A stretch of 15,589 nucleotides of DNA. Origin: Treponema sp. (GTDB taxonomy: Bacteria > Spirochaetota > Spirochaetia > Treponematales > Treponemataceae). This document shows, one piece after another, positions 6,493-15,589 of this stretch. The stretch is taken from NCBI GenBank assembly GCA_017453705.1, contig JAFTEK010000094.1:1-15589 (forward strand). The letters run 5' to 3'. Made by a program: the position numbers and the translations under genes. Every line of letters begins with the position of its first letter. Position 1 is the stretch's first letter. The notes under the pieces were generated by a model. It was given only the letters and a program-made list of their open reading frames with translations. It did no database searches and had not been told where the DNA came from.

Positions 6493-7748
6493 CACACACC
6501 TTCCTTATTTTCTTTTTTCTCTTTGGAAATCATAAAATCAGCCACACGTTCCCCGGACTCACCCTGATGCATCCAAGCCTCTGACTTGGCCCAGGCCCTG
6601 TTCCTGGCCAGCTCCTCGGAGTCACTCGCCCCCCTCAAAAGCTCGGCTATCCGGGGGAAGTCCTCTTTCTTAAGCTCTATGCCACACTTCTCGACAGCGG
6701 CAAACTGCCAGAGCTTCTTGTCCAAGTCGCCCGCATCACACATGCGGGTATCCATCTCGGCGTTGACATAGACAACAGGCCTGTCACACAGGAACATATA
6801 ATCAAATATGATGGACGAGAAGTCCGATATCATTATATCCGACCTAACCAGGCAGGCAAGGTTGTCCTTGTCGTAGTTCCACTCAACGTTTCCCGCATCC
6901 CGGTAGCGCTCCTGAAGCCTTTCCAATAGCTGTGGCTCAGACTTCTTGGACTGGGGATGGGGGCGGATTATGATATGCATTCCGCTTGCGATGAGCGGAT
7001 CCAGCAGCTGTTCCCCATAGCGTGACAGGATTCCGTTGGGTCCCCAGGACGGTGAGAGAAGGACGGTATACGGATGCTCTTCTGCCTTGTCCATTCCTTT
7101 CATCCGCTCGGCAAGCAAGTCCAGGTAAGTGCAGCCTACAGTCACCATCTCTTTCTTGGGCAGCCCCCTCTGTTCTTCCAGAGTCCGCAAATCCACGGCC
7201 TGATAGTCACCAGTAAGCAAGATTGAGTCAAAGTAGTCCACACCAAAAAGGCGGTACAGTGTAGCGTCGCCCGTGCCGTGCTTGATATGGGCATAGTGGC
7301 CTACGTTCTTGCTCCTCTTCCACTGGTAAACATCCAGCCCAGGCGTCGTCGCAAGAAGCACGTCAGCCGTCAGCAGGTTGAGCCTTGCAAAAGCAGTGTT
7401 ACCGCTGCCTATATATTCCGGGCGCACATACTTAAAGCTGTTCTCCTTTAGCAAGGGGTCGTCGCCGTCCCCGGTCAGATAGTCCACTGTCACCTGCTTC
7501 TTCTCGAATGCCTTAAGCACAGGCAGAAAGACATTATAATACTGCCTGCCCTCGTTATATATGACGAATTTCTTTCTGTCCGCACCAGCAGCTTTTAAAG
7601 CCTCCCTAGCCTTGCGCCCAGAGAACAAGAGCTTAACCTTGAGGAATGCCGTACGCACTAAGAAGAAAGCCGTCGCAACAACCCCGATAAACACGGAAAA
7701 GAGCATACTGCCTGTGCCTGGATCTATGTAAAGGACTAGGCTAATCAT
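6492..7748 (-). CDS. TagF-like CDP-glycerol glycerophosphotransferase family protein
   Basis: The 418-residue protein starts MISLVLYIDPGTGSML, with one membrane segment at about 8-32, followed by a cytoplasmic GT-B domain of the Glyphos_transf family. Diagnostic parts are HIKHGTGD, IIIRPHPQSKKSEP and RSDIMISDFSSIIFDYMFLCDRPVVYVN, the nucleotide-binding half typical of TagB/TagF. Members transfer glycerol-phosphate (or another polyol-phosphate) from a CDP-activated donor to a lipid-linked acceptor in teichoic-acid-like polymers. The start chosen is ATG at 7746-7748, which overlaps the upstream TGA as ATGA and has AGGAGG about 8 nt before it; the longer in-frame form to 7817 would lie inside the preceding gene. 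The next gene, a nucleotidyltransferase, could supply its CDP-activated substrate. Whether the transferred group is glycerol, ribitol or another alcohol cannot be read from the sequence. Confidence 0.9.
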   Translation of the reverse strand: MISLVLYIDPGTGSMLFSVFIGVVATAFFLVRTAFLKVKLLFSGRKAREALKAAGADRKKFVIYNEGRQYYNVFLPVLKAFEKKQVTVDYLTGDGDDPLLKENSFKYVRPEYIGSGNTAFARLNLLTADVLLATTPGLDVYQWKRSKNVGHYAHIKHGTGDATLYRLFGVDYFDSILLTGDYQAVDLRTLEEQRGLPKKEMVTVGCTYLDLLAERMKGMDKAEEHPYTVLLSPSWGPNGILSRYGEQLLDPLIASGMHIIIRPHPQSKKSEPQLLERLQERYRDAGNVEWNYDKDNLACLVRSDIMISDFSSIIFDYMFLCDRPVVYVNAEMDTRMCDAGDLDKKLWQFAAVEKCGIELKKEDFPRIAELLRGASDSEELARNRAWAKSEAWMHQGESGERVADFMISKEKKENKEGV

Positions 7749-10492
7749 TTTACCGCCTCCTGAATCTCCTGTGTCCAGTTGGAAGCCTTGAATATATTGT
7801 CCTTGACCCGCCACCATTTTTCTGGATCGGCAGTGAATACATATCGATCCTTGTTGTCATCAGGCATAAAGATGTGATCCGTACATACCAGGGCACCTCT
7901 CTCCTTGTCGGACGAGTCCACGATGTTACCGGTAAAGGGATTGACAGGATTTTCCACGATTCCCTGCATGGCAAGTGTTGGTACATCCGCATTGGTCATA
8001 AAAGTGCCGTCCACAACAAGAGAGCCGTCAGAGCCAAAGTCCTTCATCATCAGAAGGGGATGAAAGTGACCGGGCTGTATGTAGTCAAATTTCACGTCCC
8101 ACTCGAAATCCAGCTCCACGCCCGCTGAACTGTGGTCGGCCACGATTATTATCCGGGTATTGTCGTAGGCACCGTTCTCCTTAAGGTAATCAAAGAACTC
8201 CCCCAGACGGTGCAGAGCCGCCGCATTGGAGTGGTACTCGTAGTCATCCGCGTATTTGGACGGACTGGGAACTGTAATCTCACTCACCGGGGTATAATCA
8301 GGATATTGTAAAAAAGCACCATCGTGGGTCGTGTTGTTGACAAAGTAAGTGAATGTATTGTCGCTGTCACTGTCAAATGCCGTAAGCCTTTTAAGATAGT
8401 CCAGCACTGAGTATCCTTCAAGGAAGGCATTGATGTCCTCGTCGGTTGAGTTTGGATCCCAGTAGCCTCCGCCGTTGTATATCGCAGGACGCAAAAAGAG
8501 CGGGGAGCTACGGAACACAGAATACCACAGGAGGCTTCTCTTCAAGGTTTTGCTCGTCGTATCTATCCCAGCCACCGACTTATTCTCCTTGTACCACTGA
8601 TCAAGGTAAACTCCGTCAGTCGAATAGCTGGCGATTTTAGGATAATCCTTGAATATACCGAGGTCAGCTATCCAGCTGAAATTAGCCCATGAAGGATCCG
8701 TTATTGTGGCAGACCAGCCTTCCAGCTGCTCAGTGAATATCCGTGGCAACAGCAGGATGGACTCATTCTGTTTATCCACAAGGCTTACATCACGCCTTTT
8801 GTTCTTGGCCTCAGGGGTATACTCATAACCGCCGTAGCATGGAGAGGCACCTATCAACGTCCAGCCGTTGAAGGAGACCGTGTTGCGGTACAAGGTAAAA
8901 CCTGAGAACTGTTCGTACAGGGCGGGATATTCGTCAAAGACAGGAAGCAAGTAGCGGTTCTGCGCCTTGTCCAGATATATCACAAGGACATTCCTGCCTG
9001 TCCTGGACAAGTGGAAGATTGGAGCTATCTCCTTTATGTCAGCGTTGTTGTTCTTGGAGACTTCGACATACTGCGCATAGCCCATGCCTATTTTTCTGAT
9101 GTTGACCAGCGACAGGCAAAGCAATGCCCCGGAAAGAAAGGCCAGCGAATATGAAAGTATCTTGTGCCAACCGCGCCATATTGCCAGCAGCACCACAAGA
9201 AAAAGAGCCAAACATACCGCCATGTTTATCAGGATAGACGGCATGGGGGAATCCACATTTGCGACAGTTTTAAATGTCAGGAGCTTGGTCATTATGCCAT
9301 AGCTGCCGTGGAACAAGAAAGCATCCGCCAGGGCAACGAGAAAAGCAGCGGAGAAACAAAGCGAAAGAAGGCTCTGTATCTTTTCCTTATACAAAAAGAA
9401 AATCAGGAAAGGCCAGACGACAAAAAGCCCGAATGACTGCACCATCGTGTTCCGCACAAAGAACATGGGGCTTGAGTAGCTGTCTATGCCGCTGAACTCC
9501 ATAGGGGAAGAGGCAATCAGCAGGCAGGGTATGAGCAATCCGGTCAGGAGCCACAGCCCTGCCGATGATATGGTAAAAAGCGACAGCCTTCTCTTGAAGG
9601 ACGACATCAACCCAGGACAGACGACATTTAAAATCCAGTCCGACAGCCGCACAAATAGGGGCGCGGCATAAACAAGAGACGCTATACAGCTGGTGAGAAC
9701 CGCCCGCTTCACCGGAATTGTCGCGCTTATAAAAAGGTAAGGGATAAAGGCCGTCACCGCAAGACAGGCTATCACATAAAGCGTCCTGACCGGGTGGCGC
9801 AGTTTATAAAAGATGTTCTTTACAAGGGAAAAGATGTTGTTGCATGTCCAGTACAGGACAAGACCGCAGGGGCTGCCGTACAGGATTACGACAAAGACCA
9901 GGGCCAGGGCATAGACCTGTATCTTCTCCCGGAGCTTAAGCCCCCTCGTGTATATCGTGCCGGAAACCAGGTTCACGGCCGTCATTATCAGCGGAAAGAG
10001 GTTCACCGTCAGCCCGCCCAGGATTCCCAGATGAAGCAGGCCGTCGGGTGAACCCATGTCGCGGATAAAACGGCCACGGTCGTGCAGTATGTACATGGGC
10101 TGGCCATGCAGTATTTCCAGAGAAGACAGGCAGCTGTATGCCGCCGTAAAGAAGGGAATCTGAATCAAAAGGCCAAAGGATGAGCGCAAGGCCATAATCG
10201 GGTGGTAGTGGCACTGCCTGTAATAGGTGGACAAAATCATATAACGCTCATCGCCAGAGAACATCTGCCTTATGCGCCTGACCTTGCCCTCCATTCTCTT
10301 CTGGGTCTCCCTCTCCACCTTCTGCCAGTGCTCGGCGACTATGTACAGAGGCAATGTCAGCAAACTCACGGCGAGACTCACCCCGATTATGGAAAGGGTC
10401 AGGTTGTCAAAAATCCTGTAGCAGAAGCCGAACACAAATTCTATCAACTGCACCAGGGGATATATAAGCACGGTATAAAATATGTTTCCCAT
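7745..10492 (-). CDS. YidC/Oxa1-like membrane domain fused to a sulfatase/LtaS-superfamily domain
   Basis: The 915-residue membrane protein has three parts. Residues about 1-235 resemble YidC/Oxa1: MGNIFYTVLIYPLVQ at the start, a charged loop after TM1, and SPCGLVLYWTCNNIFSL near 207-223. Residues about 236-475 add many hydrophobic segments. Residues about 500-890 form an alkaline-phosphatase-superfamily (sulfatase/phosphoglycerol transferase) domain, with NVLVIYLDKAQ (D508), NGWT (candidate nucleophile T545), TTHDG (H723), VADHS (D786/H787) and PGHFHP (H809/H811). The conserved groove arginine of YidC insertases appears as Ser in SLAVSLLTLPLY. The enzyme domain should face outside the membrane. 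An in-frame extension to 10588 starts with TTG and is less likely; ATG at 10490-10492 gives the usual N-terminus but has no clear Shine-Dalgarno sequence. It heads the surface-polymer operon and probably transfers or removes a phosphoryl group on the polymer. Confidence 0.85.
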   Translation of the reverse strand: MGNIFYTVLIYPLVQLIEFVFGFCYRIFDNLTLSIIGVSLAVSLLTLPLYIVAEHWQKVERETQKRMEGKVRRIRQMFSGDERYMILSTYYRQCHYHPIMALRSSFGLLIQIPFFTAAYSCLSSLEILHGQPMYILHDRGRFIRDMGSPDGLLHLGILGGLTVNLFPLIMTAVNLVSGTIYTRGLKLREKIQVYALALVFVVILYGSPCGLVLYWTCNNIFSLVKNIFYKLRHPVRTLYVIACLAVTAFIPYLFISATIPVKRAVLTSCIASLVYAAPLFVRLSDWILNVVCPGLMSSFKRRLSLFTISSAGLWLLTGLLIPCLLIASSPMEFSGIDSYSSPMFFVRNTMVQSFGLFVVWPFLIFFLYKEKIQSLLSLCFSAAFLVALADAFLFHGSYGIMTKLLTFKTVANVDSPMPSILINMAVCLALFLVVLLAIWRGWHKILSYSLAFLSGALLCLSLVNIRKIGMGYAQYVEVSKNNNADIKEIAPIFHLSRTGRNVLVIYLDKAQNRYLLPVFDEYPALYEQFSGFTLYRNTVSFNGWTLIGASPCYGGYEYTPEAKNKRRDVSLVDKQNESILLLPRIFTEQLEGWSATITDPSWANFSWIADLGIFKDYPKIASYSTDGVYLDQWYKENKSVAGIDTTSKTLKRSLLWYSVFRSSPLFLRPAIYNGGGYWDPNSTDEDINAFLEGYSVLDYLKRLTAFDSDSDNTFTYFVNNTTHDGAFLQYPDYTPVSEITVPSPSKYADDYEYHSNAAALHRLGEFFDYLKENGAYDNTRIIIVADHSSAGVELDFEWDVKFDYIQPGHFHPLLMMKDFGSDGSLVVDGTFMTNADVPTLAMQGIVENPVNPFTGNIVDSSDKERGALVCTDHIFMPDDNKDRYVFTADPEKWWRVKDNIFKASNWTQEIQEAVK

Positions 10493-10587
10493 AGGTCTAA
10501 ACAACACAGCCACAGCAGCCCCGGAAGGACATGGCGGCCAGTCCGACCAATATAGCATAAAATAGATATTTAGTATACAATCAACCA
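10493..10587. promoter_or_regulatory. Divergent promoter region between the surface operon and the sugar kinase
   Basis: This 95-bp spacer must hold both outward promoters. For the kinase, TATACA/TACAAT at 10574-10581 ends 6 nt before its ATG, with no Shine-Dalgarno sequence and no good -35 box. For the minus-strand operon, TTGATT (10579-10584) with TATGCT (10554-10559, 19-nt spacer) is a weak candidate. The two sets overlap around the GTATAC palindrome at 10573-10578. Confidence 0.35.
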
Positions 10588-11576
10588 ATGATTATCACCC
10601 AGACTCCATTCAGAATGTCATTCTTTGGCGGAGGCACCGACTTTCCCGCCTTTTATAAGCAGCATGGGGGAGCCGTCATATCAACGACCTTCGACAAATA
10701 CTGCTACGTGACAGTCCGTAAACTGCCCCCTTTCTTTGAATACAAGACCCACCTGACTTATTCCAAGGAAGAAAAGGTATGCTCCAACTCCGAGATAGTA
10801 CACCCCGCCATAAGGAACGCCATGGACTGGCTGGGAATGAGAGACCTGCGGCTGACCTATGAGAGCGACCTGCCCGCCCGCAGCGGGCTTGGAACAAGCT
10901 CGTCCTTTGCCGTGGGAATGCTCAGTGCCTTCTATGCCCTGAAAGGGCAGTATGCCGACAAGAGGCGGCTGGCCGATGATGCCATTCACTTGGAGCGAGT
11001 CCTCTGCGCGGAATCCGGGGGAGTGCAGGATCAGATAGCGGCGGCCTTCGGGGGGCTAAACCGCATAGAATTCTCACGAGACGGATATTCCGTCAAACCG
11101 GTCATCATCTCCCCTGAGCGCAAGAGGCAGCTCAACGACTCCCTCATGCTCTTCTTCACAGGCTTCTCCCGCTTCTCATCGGACATACAGAAGGGAACAG
11201 AGGTCTCGATGAAAGACAAGACAAGCCAGCTGCTGGAGATGTATCATCTGGTAGACCAGGCGGAGCAAGTCCTTGTCAACCATGACAGGAGCCTGGACGA
11301 ATTCGGCAGGCTCCTGGACTACACCTGGAAACTCAAGCGGGGGATCTCCAGCGGAATTTCCACCGACACGATAGACGGCCAGTACAGCCGCGCGCTGGAA
11401 GCGGGTGCGCTGGGGGGCAAGCTCCTTGGGGCGGGCGGAGGCGGCTTCCTGCTCTTCTATGTTCCCAAAGACAAGCAGCCTGCCGTCAAACAAGCCATGA
11501 AGAACCTGCTCTACGTGCCTTTCAAGTTCGAGGGCGAGGGCAGCAGGATAATCCATTACAGCCCGGAAGAGGACGC

Positions 11577-11580
<4 letters not shown>
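10588..11580 (+). CDS. hddA: GHMP-family sugar kinase, D-glycero-D-manno-heptose 7-phosphate kinase type
   Basis: The 330-residue protein has the three GHMP motifs: PFRMSFFGGGTDF (7-19), the ATP loop PARSGLGTSSSFAVG (96-110), and LGGKLLGAGGGGFLLFY (275-291). GGVQDQIAAAFGG (144-156) carries the likely catalytic D148. The FGGGTDFP opening and overall length fit the HddA-like branch, which phosphorylates heptose-7-phosphate at C1 on the way to GDP-heptose. Related kinases in surface-glycan loci can act on other sugars, so the substrate is inferred. GmhA, HddC and GmhB partners are not in the window. No Shine-Dalgarno sequence precedes the ATG, and a -10-like box ends 6 nt upstream, so the message may be leaderless. 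It is divergent from the surface-polymer operon and overlaps recG by 4 nt (ATGA). Confidence 0.85.
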
Positions 11581-13806
<2,226 letters not shown>

Positions 13807-13829
<23 letters not shown>

Positions 13830-14499
13830 AGCGCCCCACAGCCGTTATAGCAGGGCCTATTGCAAAAGACATTATGACAGAGCCAATGAGGGAGCCTTGG
13901 ACACCAGAGGGGGAGCTGAGAGCGGCGGCCAATCCAATCCCGACCGCAAGAAGGTCATAGGCTATGCGGATTGCAAAATAAGGAATACGGCTTGCCCAGC
14001 CGCTGATTATCTTGATTGCGGCGTCGTAGGGTGAAAGCCCCATCTCACAGTTCATGTAGACTGCAGCGGCTATGACAAAAAAGATGATGGCAAGGGCAAA
14101 CACGATGACACGCAGATAAAAGAAGCCCGGAGCGACAACGATAGGAGACAGGGCGAGCCTAGACCACAGCCAGCAGAAGAAATCAGCTATATAGCCTATC
14201 ATCACCATGTTCAGGACAGTACCCGCCCCGATCAGCTCAGGTGCGAACACAAGGGTAAAAAGCAGCATGACGGCGTTCAGCGTAAGCTGCCAGTTGCCCA
14301 GTGTCCAGCCAATCTTATTGGCAATGTTCAAGTTCATGAATGAGCAGGGGTCTGTCCCCCAGGCGGCAACTATAAGGAATGACAGGCTAAAGCCCATCAT
14401 GAATATCGCGGCTGTCACAAGGGCCAGCTTTCTCCAGAAGTTCTTTACACGGAACTGGGATGTAAGCCGCCTAAGATAGTTTTGCTTTTGTCCGCTCAT
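13807..14499 (-). CDS. YczE/YyaS-type integral membrane protein
   Basis: The 230-residue protein has about five to six hydrophobic segments. It carries the family hallmarks AAWGTDPCSFMN (45-56) near the end of TM1 and NCEMGLSPYDAAIKI (149-163) in the second half, two related loops consistent with an internal duplication. The YczE/YyaS/YitT group has no firm function; membership in export of small molecules has been suggested. The ATG at 14497-14499 overlaps the upstream thioesterase stop as ATGA, so the two are probably co-translated. The last 23 bp overlap the end of recG on the other strand, leaving no room for a separate terminator. Confidence 0.85.
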
Positions 14500-15254
14500 T
14501 TCCAGTACAGCTCCGCCTCAAAGGAATTGCCTTCCTCGGTCTTCCCCGCCATGACAAGCCTGCTCTCAGAGTCAAACACCTTCCCAAAGACCTGCATCTT
14601 CTGATCCAGCTTGGCCTCCTTTGAATAGTTCAGGCGGAAGTCCGTGAACTCCCTGTCACGCAAGGCTGCGGGCAGGGCATCCTCCACAAAGGCCCCGTAG
14701 CGTGAGTTGTTGGCATGGCGGTTTGCGTCTATGTCCGAAAGGCATATCGTCCTCTCGTGCCACAGCTCCATGTCTGGGGGCAGGACTATTTTGCCGGGTT
14801 TAAGGCAGTCGTGTTCTTCCTCCCTTTCGCTAGCAGGGCGGAGGTTAAAATCCTTGCTGGGAATTATACGCCGGGTTTTGGGGTTGACTATAAGCCACGC
14901 ACTCAGACCTGAGACCAGCTTGCTGCCTCCTTCTCCCGTTATCTCGTAAGCCCTCTTGAGCTGGATGGCCTCAGGCTTTTCTTCCCAAGTTGTCACCTGC
15001 ACCATCTGGTTCATCGTGGGCATGGAGTGAATGCGGAACGCCAGCCGGGACACCAGTATGGCGACATCCTTTTGTGCCAAAAACTCATAGGACATCCCCC
15101 TCTCGCGGTAGTCCTCTATAGCCGCATCGGATGTAAGCCTCAGCAGCTCCCCCAGGGAAAGCCTGTTTGTAAAGCCGCACTGTGAGAAGAGAATCCTATC
15201 CTCCCTGTGAAACGTCACGTTGTCATCATCGTGGTAAAAGCTGAGATTGTACAT
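14496..15254 (-). CDS. Acyl-ACP thioesterase (FatA/FatB family)
   Basis: The 252-residue protein has the double-hotdog layout of plant-type acyl-ACP thioesterases. The first hotdog includes RLSLGELLRLTSDAAIEDY and VSRLAFRIHSMP; the second has the catalytic signature DIDANRHANNSRY (174-186), with D176, N178 and H180 in the D-x-N-x-H arrangement. It would hydrolyse acyl-ACP to free fatty acid in the cytoplasm and so set acyl chain length or supply. The frame is open to 15362, but the upstream part is unlike the family and contains a palindrome. The ATG at 15252-15254 is preferred: a TATAAT ends 7 nt before it and there is no ribosome binding site, indicating a leaderless start. The ATG at 15261-15263 overlaps the -10 box and is less likely. 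It is followed by the YczE-like gene with a 4-nt overlap. Confidence 0.88.
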   Translation of the reverse strand: MYNLSFYHDDDNVTFHREDRILFSQCGFTNRLSLGELLRLTSDAAIEDYRERGMSYEFLAQKDVAILVSRLAFRIHSMPTMNQMVQVTTWEEKPEAIQLKRAYEITGEGGSKLVSGLSAWLIVNPKTRRIIPSKDFNLRPASEREEEHDCLKPGKIVLPPDMELWHERTICLSDIDANRHANNSRYGAFVEDALPAALRDREFTDFRLNYSKEAKLDQKMQVFGKVFDSESRLVMAGKTEEGNSFEAELYWK

Positions 15255-15261
15255 GACTGGC

Positions 15262-15290
15262 ATTATAAAGGAAGAAAAAGATTTGGGCAA
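15262..15290 (-). promoter_or_regulatory. Promoter of the thioesterase operon, leaderless geometry
   Basis: The minus strand shows a -35 box TTGCCC (15285-15290), a 17-nt spacer and a perfect -10 box TATAAT (15262-15267). Seven nt then lead to the ATG at 15254. Spacing is identical to that of the ATPase promoter at 290-318. Confidence 0.6.
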
Positions 15291-15336
15291 CCGACAGCGC
15301 AGCTTCAAGGCTACGGCTTCCCTGATGGGAAGCCTA

Positions 15337-15361
15337 TGAGTTTCCGCAATGCGGAAACTCA
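15337..15361. repeat. 25-bp palindrome upstream of the thioesterase promoter
   Basis: The arms TGAGTTTCCGCA (15337-15348) and its exact reverse complement (15350-15361) flank a single central base. It lies about 47 bp upstream of the thioesterase -35 box and between two divergent genes. There is no T-tract on either side. It could be an operator for a dimeric regulator or an RNA hairpin; the sequence does not decide. Confidence 0.7.
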
Positions 15362-15444
15362 CATATAAGAAGAATTTCCAGCACAGCTAGTCTCATGGGA
15401 GCCTCCGTAACCCAGATGCCAATCATTTGTTTAAAGTAAATATA

Positions 15445-15496
15445 AGGAGAAATTTGAAACAGCTGCCATGAAGGCAGCAACAATGGAGACGTTATT
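15445..15496 (+). promoter_or_regulatory. Leader with two ribosome binding sites and a small hairpin
   Basis: AAGGAG (15444-15449) sits 4 nt before a TTG that opens a five-codon frame (MKQLP, stop TGA). A 6-bp hairpin follows (GCTGCC 15462-15467 with GGCAGC 15473-15478), then GGAG (15485-15488), 8 nt before the ATG of the next gene. No convincing promoter is visible upstream. A regulatory role is speculative. Confidence 0.25.
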
Positions 15497-15589
15497 ATGG
15501 CAGAAGGCTCAGGCGGTTACACAGGATACAGGCAGGAAGGCAGCTATGAAGTGCGCTACAAGAACGGCGAGGAAGTAAGCAGACGCTGG
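15497..15589 (+). CDS. Unidentified protein, N-terminal 31 codons
   Basis: An open frame starting MAEGSGGYTGYRQ continues to the right edge, reading through EVRYKNGEEVSRRW. It has a GGAG ribosome binding site 8 nt upstream and codon use like its neighbours (GGC, GAA, AAG, TAC). It has a glycine-rich polar start without a signal peptide. A competing ATG at 15468 in another frame closes after 36 codons and is less likely. I do not recognise the family from this fragment. Confidence 0.6.
   Translation, partial: MAEGSGGYTGYRQEGSYEVRYKNGEEVSRRW

Noticed and set aside
7749..7817. N-terminal extension of the TagF-like protein to 7817
   Set aside because: It lies inside the YidC-sulfatase gene and lacks a ribosome binding site; the ATGA-coupled start at 7748 has AGGAGG.
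10493..10588. 32-residue N-terminal extension of the YidC-sulfatase protein from a TTG
   Set aside because: It would overlap the kinase start codon and the divergent promoter region, and the family usually begins at MGNI.
15255..15362. 36-residue N-terminal extension of the thioesterase
   Set aside because: It spans the palindrome, the -35 box and the -10 box and does not resemble the family N-terminus.

Overview
The window is a gene-dense bacterial chromosome segment of roughly 50% G+C by eye. It reads most like a treponeme (Spirochaetota). The clues are the YidC-sulfatase/TagF surface cluster, an HddA-type sugar kinase, a hybrid histidine kinase with a FIST partner, and a plant-type acyl-ACP thioesterase. 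A Clostridia-type Firmicute cannot be excluded, because no rRNA or core ribosomal marker is present. There are no tRNAs, insertion sequences, phage genes or CRISPR arrays. No gene-free stretch exceeds 300 bases.

Left edge (1-519): the 5' end of a minus-strand AAA+ ATPase of the Walker-A/DUF4143 type. In front of it is a five-copy 33-bp tandem repeat that can encode an 11-residue repeat peptide on the same strand. The last repeat copy supplies the -35 box of the ATPase's apparently leaderless promoter. Divergent from it, a good promoter (472-500) drives a two-gene sensory operon (520-3819): a FIST-domain ligand-binding protein and a soluble hybrid histidine kinase (PAS-like, HisKA, HATPase, REC) whose C-terminal HPt-like domain has lost its phosphorylatable histidine.

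Centre (3850-10587): a 23-bp perfect hairpin separates the sensory operon from a convergent four-gene minus-strand operon. In transcription order the operon encodes a YidC/Oxa1-like membrane domain fused to a sulfatase/LtaS-type domain, a TagF-like CDP-glycerol glycerophosphotransferase, a LicC-type nucleotidyltransferase fused to a collapsed aminotransferase-like domain, and a GT4 glycosyltransferase. The genes overlap by 1-4 nt at each junction (ATGA, TGATG, GTGA), so translation is probably coupled. Together they have the parts for making and decorating a phosphate-containing glycopolymer or glycolipid at the envelope: nucleotide-activated head group, polyol-phosphate transfer, sugar transfer and extracytoplasmic phospho-transfer. 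Treponemes are reported to carry lipoteichoic-acid-like glycolipids, so this is the most interesting system in the window.

Right side (10588-15589): divergent from that operon is a GHMP kinase of the heptose-7-phosphate kinase type, translationally coupled to recG. recG converges with, and overlaps by 23 bp, a minus-strand pair encoding an acyl-ACP thioesterase and a YczE-type membrane protein. The thioesterase has a near-consensus promoter ending 7 nt before a start codon that lacks a Shine-Dalgarno sequence, the same geometry as the ATPase. A 12-bp-arm palindrome lies upstream. At the right edge an unidentified plus-strand gene begins.
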